Assembly: GCA_013811715.1 (NCBI GenBank) | Contig: JACCUS010000355.1 | Location: 1 to 8,293, forward strand | From: Nocardioidaceae bacterium | GTDB lineage: Bacteria > Actinomycetota > Actinomycetes > Propionibacteriales > Nocardioidaceae | DNA length: 8,293 nt | Direction of reading: 5' to 3' | In this document: one piece after another, positions 5,810-8,293 of the stretch | How the letters are laid out: each line of letters begins with the position of its first letter | How positions within the stretch are numbered: position 1 is the stretch's first letter | Notes under the pieces: generated by a model | Databases searched by the model: none | What the model was told of the DNA's origin: nothing | What the model saw: only the letters and a program-made list of their open reading frames with translations | Program-made: the position numbers and the translations under genes

Positions 5810-6466
5810 ATGCGTAAACTATTGGCCAGCGCGGCCGCCGCTGTTGCAGTCCTGGGATTCGCCCAGAGTCCCGCTGAAGCTGCGACGAAGACGACTCAGT
5901 GCGACGGGACGCTCACCGGTACCTACCAGCGTGTGGTGGTCCCCGAGGGCGCGACCTGCACGCTCGACGGTGCGACGGTGAGGGGCAACGTCGTCGTGAA
6001 GTCCGGAGCGACCCTGGTGTCGCTGTTCACCGATGTCCGCGGCAACATCCGGGGCACGGATGCCAAGACCGTCCGAATCATCGGAGACATCGACACTCGG
6101 CTGGCTCGCAACATCTTCTTGACTGGGACGACCGACCGCATCGTCATCGGCGCGGAGGGATGCCAGCTCGACCCGCCTGTCGCCCATAACGTCATGTTGC
6201 GGGACAACTCCGCCACCATCGCCGTGTGTGAAGTGACCACAAAGAACAACATCGTGGTGGCTGGTAACACCGGGCAGATCGGGCTGTTCCGCAACGATGC
6301 CGGAACTAACCTGAGAGTGGTTGGCAACGATGTTGTTGACGACCGTCCGATTCGGCTGCGGAACAACACCGCTGACGTCAACCTGGCTTGCCGCGAGAAC
6401 TCGCCGGCACCTCAGGGCAACGGCAACGAGGCGGCGCACAAGACCGGGCAGTGCGCAGGTCTCTGA
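5810..6466 (+). CDS. Secreted six-cysteine protein of unknown function, predicted parallel beta-helix
   Basis: I do not recognise a named family. The 218 residues start with a clear Sec signal peptide: RK, a hydrophobic Ala/Val/Leu core (4-18), then SPAEA-A with likely cleavage after residue 24. The mature part has six cysteines (31, 50, 118, 140, 194, 215), an even number suiting disulfides outside the membrane. Asparagines followed by a short hydrophobic strand recur at N60, N79, N101, N127, N147, N167 and N191, spaced 19-26 residues apart (NVVV, NIRG, NIFL, NVML, NIVV, NLRV, NLAC). That is the pattern of an Asn-ladder right-handed beta-helix. The C-terminus (CRENSPAPQGNG...GQC) forms a small Cys-closed loop. 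No catalytic site, sortase motif or lipobox is visible. The start ATG follows a weak purine-rich stretch (GAGAGAC). It is a single-gene unit with its own promoter and terminator. Confidence 0.85.
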   Translation: MRKLLASAAAAVAVLGFAQSPAEAATKTTQCDGTLTGTYQRVVVPEGATCTLDGATVRGNVVVKSGATLVSLFTDVRGNIRGTDAKTVRIIGDIDTRLARNIFLTGTTDRIVIGAEGCQLDPPVAHNVMLRDNSATIAVCEVTTKNNIVVAGNTGQIGLFRNDAGTNLRVVGNDVVDDRPIRLRNNTADVNLACRENSPAPQGNGNEAAHKTGQCAGL

Positions 6467-6485
6467 CCCGAACAGCACTCGAGCG

Positions 6486-6522
6486 ACCAGCCCTCAACCC
6501 TCTCGGTGGGTTGAGGGCTGGT
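6486..6522 (+). terminator. Strong rho-independent-type terminator after the secreted-protein gene
   Basis: A perfect 15-bp stem, ACCAGCCCTCAACCC (6486-6500) and GGGTTGAGGGCTGGT (6508-6522), encloses a 7-base loop TCTCGGT. It is followed by TTCGTG, a short U-tract of the kind common in actinobacteria. It begins 19 bases after the stop codon at 6464-6466. On the minus strand no U-run follows, so it mainly serves the plus-strand gene, though the hairpin could also slow transcription arriving from the exonuclease gene. Confidence 0.88.
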
Positions 6523-6536
6523 TTCGTGCGTCAAGA

Positions 6537-6558
6537 GGGCGAGTTGAGCCCATCGCCC
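6537..6558 (-). terminator. Possible weak terminator hairpin of the exonuclease-nuclease fusion gene
   Basis: Read on the minus strand, GGGCGA and TCGCCC enclose a 10-base loop and are followed by TCTTGACG. The hairpin lies 22 bases beyond the stop codon of the minus-strand gene. The stem is short and the U-run poor, so this is tentative. Confidence 0.3.
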
Positions 6559-6580
6559 GGTTGACGTCGTCATCTTGGCC

Positions 6581-8293
6581 TTAGCGGACGGGGCGGGAGA
6601 CGGTCGCCGACGTACGGGGGCTGTCGAAGGGCGTCAGAGCCTCCCTGGAGGTCTCGACCGCGTCGAGGAAGCCCTGTTGGGACTGGGCGCCGTCGACGGG
6701 GCACGACCACACTCCTTCGACGTGGACAAGCCGGACCAGCGGCAACTCGAGCCAGCGCAGGATCTTCTCCGACTCCTCGGGGGTAGCCGCCGGCGCGGGA
6801 CCTGCGCCGGGGACGACCGTGTCGGAGCTTGCACGCAGGGCTGCGGTCCACTCGCGCGCGCTGGCGTCGGCAGGGATGACGCCTGACCCGGCCAGTCTGC
6901 CGTGTCGGATCACATGCACCTCCCACTGCCGGGAGTCGCCTCGTCGAGCCGCCACGATCTCCGTGCAGCCCGTCAGCGCCTTCAGCCGCTGGGTGCGAGC
7001 GGCCGCCCGGAGGAAGCTGGTCATCCGGTTGCGGTGCGAGGCGGCCTCCTCGTACCGCTCGGCGCCGGCCAGCGCCTGCATCCGGGTGCGGATGGCCGCT
7101 GTCACCGCCGCCGGGCTCGAATCGAGCGAGAGGCGCAGCGCGTCGATCGTCGTCGCGTAGTCGACCTCGGTCGCCGAGCCGTCGCACGGCGACAGGCAGC
7201 GGCCCATCTCGGCGAGCACACAGGCGCTGCGGCTCGGCTTCCTCGGCAGCCGGCCGCTGCACTGCCGGATCGGGAAGCACTCGTGCAAGGCGGCCACCGC
7301 AGCCTCCGCGCCGCGGCGGGAGCGGAACGGGCCTAGGTAGTCGGCGCCGTCGTCGAGCACCGCCTTGACCAGCGACAGCCGCGGCCACACCTCGACGGTC
7401 AGCTTGACCCAGGTGACGCGCTCGGGGAACTTGGAGCGGCGGTTGTAGCGCGGCTGGTGCTCGGCGATCAGCCGCAGCTCGCGGATCTCGGCCTCGAGCG
7501 CGGTCGCGCAGGCGATGCCCTGCACCGACGTGGCCAGACCCACCATCTCACCCATCCGGGAGCGAGTCTCGCTGGCGGTGAAGTAGGTACGAACGCGGGT
7601 GCGGACGTCCTTCGACGTACCGACATAGAGAACGCGGCCGCTGGACTCGCGGAACAGGTAGACGCCCGGCCCGTGCGGCAGCTGCTCGGCGAGGTGGCGC
7701 TTCTTGCGCTGTGCGGCCGAGACGCGGGAGGAGAACGTCTGCAGCTCTTCGAGGGTGTGCACGCCGAGGTTGCCGAGTCGCTCGACCAGGCCGTGCAGCA
7801 CGTCGACCGTCGCGCGGGCGTCGGACAGCGCGCGGTGGCTGGGCGTCGTGGCGGAGCCGAACAGCCGGGCGAGGGAGGACAGCTTGCAGTTGGGCGCGTC
7901 GTCGCGGGTGACGACACGACGGGCCAGCTTGGCGGTGTCGAGCACCTCGAACCTCGGCCAGCCGAGCCCGATCGCCTCGGCGTAGTGGCGCAAGAAGCCG
8001 ACGTCGAACGGCGCGTTGTGGGCGACCAGCACCGTGCCCCGGGCGAACTCGAGGAACGCGGGCAGCGTGGACTCGATGCGCGGCGCCCCCGCCACCATCG
8101 AGTTGGTGATGCCGGTCAGCACGGAGATGAACGGCGGGATCGGCTCGCTCGGCTTGACCAGGGTCTGGAACTCCCCGAGCACCTCCCCGTGGCACACCTT
8201 CACGGCGCCGATCTCGGTGATCGACGAGCCCGCGGCCGCCGACCCGCCCGTCGTCTCTAGGTCGACCACCACGAAGGTGACGTCTGACAGCCG
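6581..8293 (-). CDS. DEDDh exonuclease / UvrC-Cho-type GIY-YIG nuclease fusion (5' end cut off by window edge)
   Basis: The 570 visible residues (numbered from the first visible codon, 8293-8291) join two DNA-processing modules. Residues 5-175 form a DnaQ-like 3'-5' exonuclease with all DEDDh residues: D11 and E13 (VDLETTG), D97 (HNAPFD), H153 and D158 (HRALSD). Residues 201-284 form a UvrC/Cho GIY-YIG domain: GVY (210-212), YVG (223-225), R233 and catalytic E272, ending in QPRYN. Cysteines 345, 358, 366 and 370 match the UvrC Fe-S cluster spacing. A UVR motif (about 396-430) follows, then a 140-residue unassigned tail. The RNase H-like second nuclease and HhH domains of full UvrC are absent, so only a Cho-like 3' incision is expected. 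A GTG at 8272 lies inside the first exonuclease strand (FVVVDLETTG); the open frame continues to 8293, so the true start is upstream. This matches M. tuberculosis Rv2191 in architecture. A DNA repair or damage-processing role is inferred. Confidence 0.93.
   Translation of the reverse strand, partial: RLSDVTFVVVDLETTGGSAAAGSSITEIGAVKVCHGEVLGEFQTLVKPSEPIPPFISVLTGITNSMVAGAPRIESTLPAFLEFARGTVLVAHNAPFDVGFLRHYAEAIGLGWPRFEVLDTAKLARRVVTRDDAPNCKLSSLARLFGSATTPSHRALSDARATVDVLHGLVERLGNLGVHTLEELQTFSSRVSAAQRKKRHLAEQLPHGPGVYLFRESSGRVLYVGTSKDVRTRVRTYFTASETRSRMGEMVGLATSVQGIACATALEAEIRELRLIAEHQPRYNRRSKFPERVTWVKLTVEVWPRLSLVKAVLDDGADYLGPFRSRRGAEAAVAALHECFPIRQCSGRLPRKPSRSACVLAEMGRCLSPCDGSATEVDYATTIDALRLSLDSSPAAVTAAIRTRMQALAGAERYEEAASHRNRMTSFLRAAARTQRLKALTGCTEIVAARRGDSRQWEVHVIRHGRLAGSGVIPADASAREWTAALRASSDTVVPGAGPAPAATPEESEKILRWLELPLVRLVHVEGVWSCPVDGAQSQQGFLDAVETSREALTPFDSPRTSATVSRPVR

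Noticed and set aside
5819..6478. Minus-strand open frame opposite the secreted-protein gene
   Set aside because: It has the same length as the plus-strand gene but lacks a ribosome binding site and any domain. The plus-strand frame has a signal peptide, ordered cysteines and a terminator placed just after its stop.
7457..8260. Plus-strand open frame opposite the exonuclease-UvrC fusion
   Set aside because: Composition is that of an antisense shadow (Arg/Gly/Asp/His-rich), and the opposite strand carries two intact catalytic domains.
6581..8293. Calling the fusion gene uvrC
   Set aside because: It has an N-terminal DEDDh exonuclease and lacks the RNase H-like nuclease and HhH domains that define full-length UvrC.

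Overview
The window is high-GC actinobacterial chromosome. Gene content (a Rieske subunit with extra N-terminal membrane segments, a di-haem cytochrome c with a C-terminal anchor, heavy GTG start use, start codons without Shine-Dalgarno sequences) suggests a Nocardioides-like or related member of the Propionibacteriales. That genus-level placement is inference. No rRNA, tRNA, CRISPR array or insertion sequence was seen.

Region 1 (1-2539, minus strand) is a respiratory operon, ctaE-qcrC-qcrA, transcribed leftward and running out of the window. It encodes cytochrome c oxidase subunit III, the di-haem cytochrome c of the bc1 complex, and the Rieske iron-sulfur subunit (last residues missing). 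In actinobacteria these proteins belong to the bc1-aa3 (III2-IV2) supercomplex, which passes electrons from menaquinol to oxygen without a soluble cytochrome c.

Region 2 (2540-2607) is a 68-bp divergent promoter region with two apparently leaderless promoters and a perfect 14-bp palindrome.

Region 3 (2608-5071, plus strand) is a tightly packed trio: a CtaG-family oxidase assembly protein, a single-domain receiver-like protein lacking the usual conserved lysine, and trpD (anthranilate phosphoribosyltransferase). The first two overlap by ATGA; the third follows within 26 bases. Respiration and tryptophan synthesis genes therefore appear to share a transcript.

Region 4 (5186-5467, minus) is a stand-alone Lrp/AsnC ligand-binding (RAM) domain protein, convergent with trpD.

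Region 5 (5504-6522) is the accessory-looking part: an AT-rich intergenic stretch with a good promoter overlapped by an inverted repeat, a secreted six-cysteine protein with an asparagine-ladder pattern that I read as a small parallel beta-helix, and a strong 15-bp terminator hairpin.

Region 6 (6581-8293, minus, start outside the window) is a fusion of a DEDDh (DnaQ-like) 3'-5' exonuclease with a UvrC/Cho-type GIY-YIG nuclease, including the four cysteines expected for an iron-sulfur cluster and a UVR motif.

The order ctaE / trpD / exonuclease-UvrC fusion, with the same relative orientations, matches what I recall of Mycobacterium tuberculosis (Rv2193, Rv2192c, Rv2191). On that view ctaG plus the receiver gene, and the RAM gene plus the secreted-protein gene, are the lineage-specific additions. 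The secreted protein and its promoter island are the least explained part of the window.
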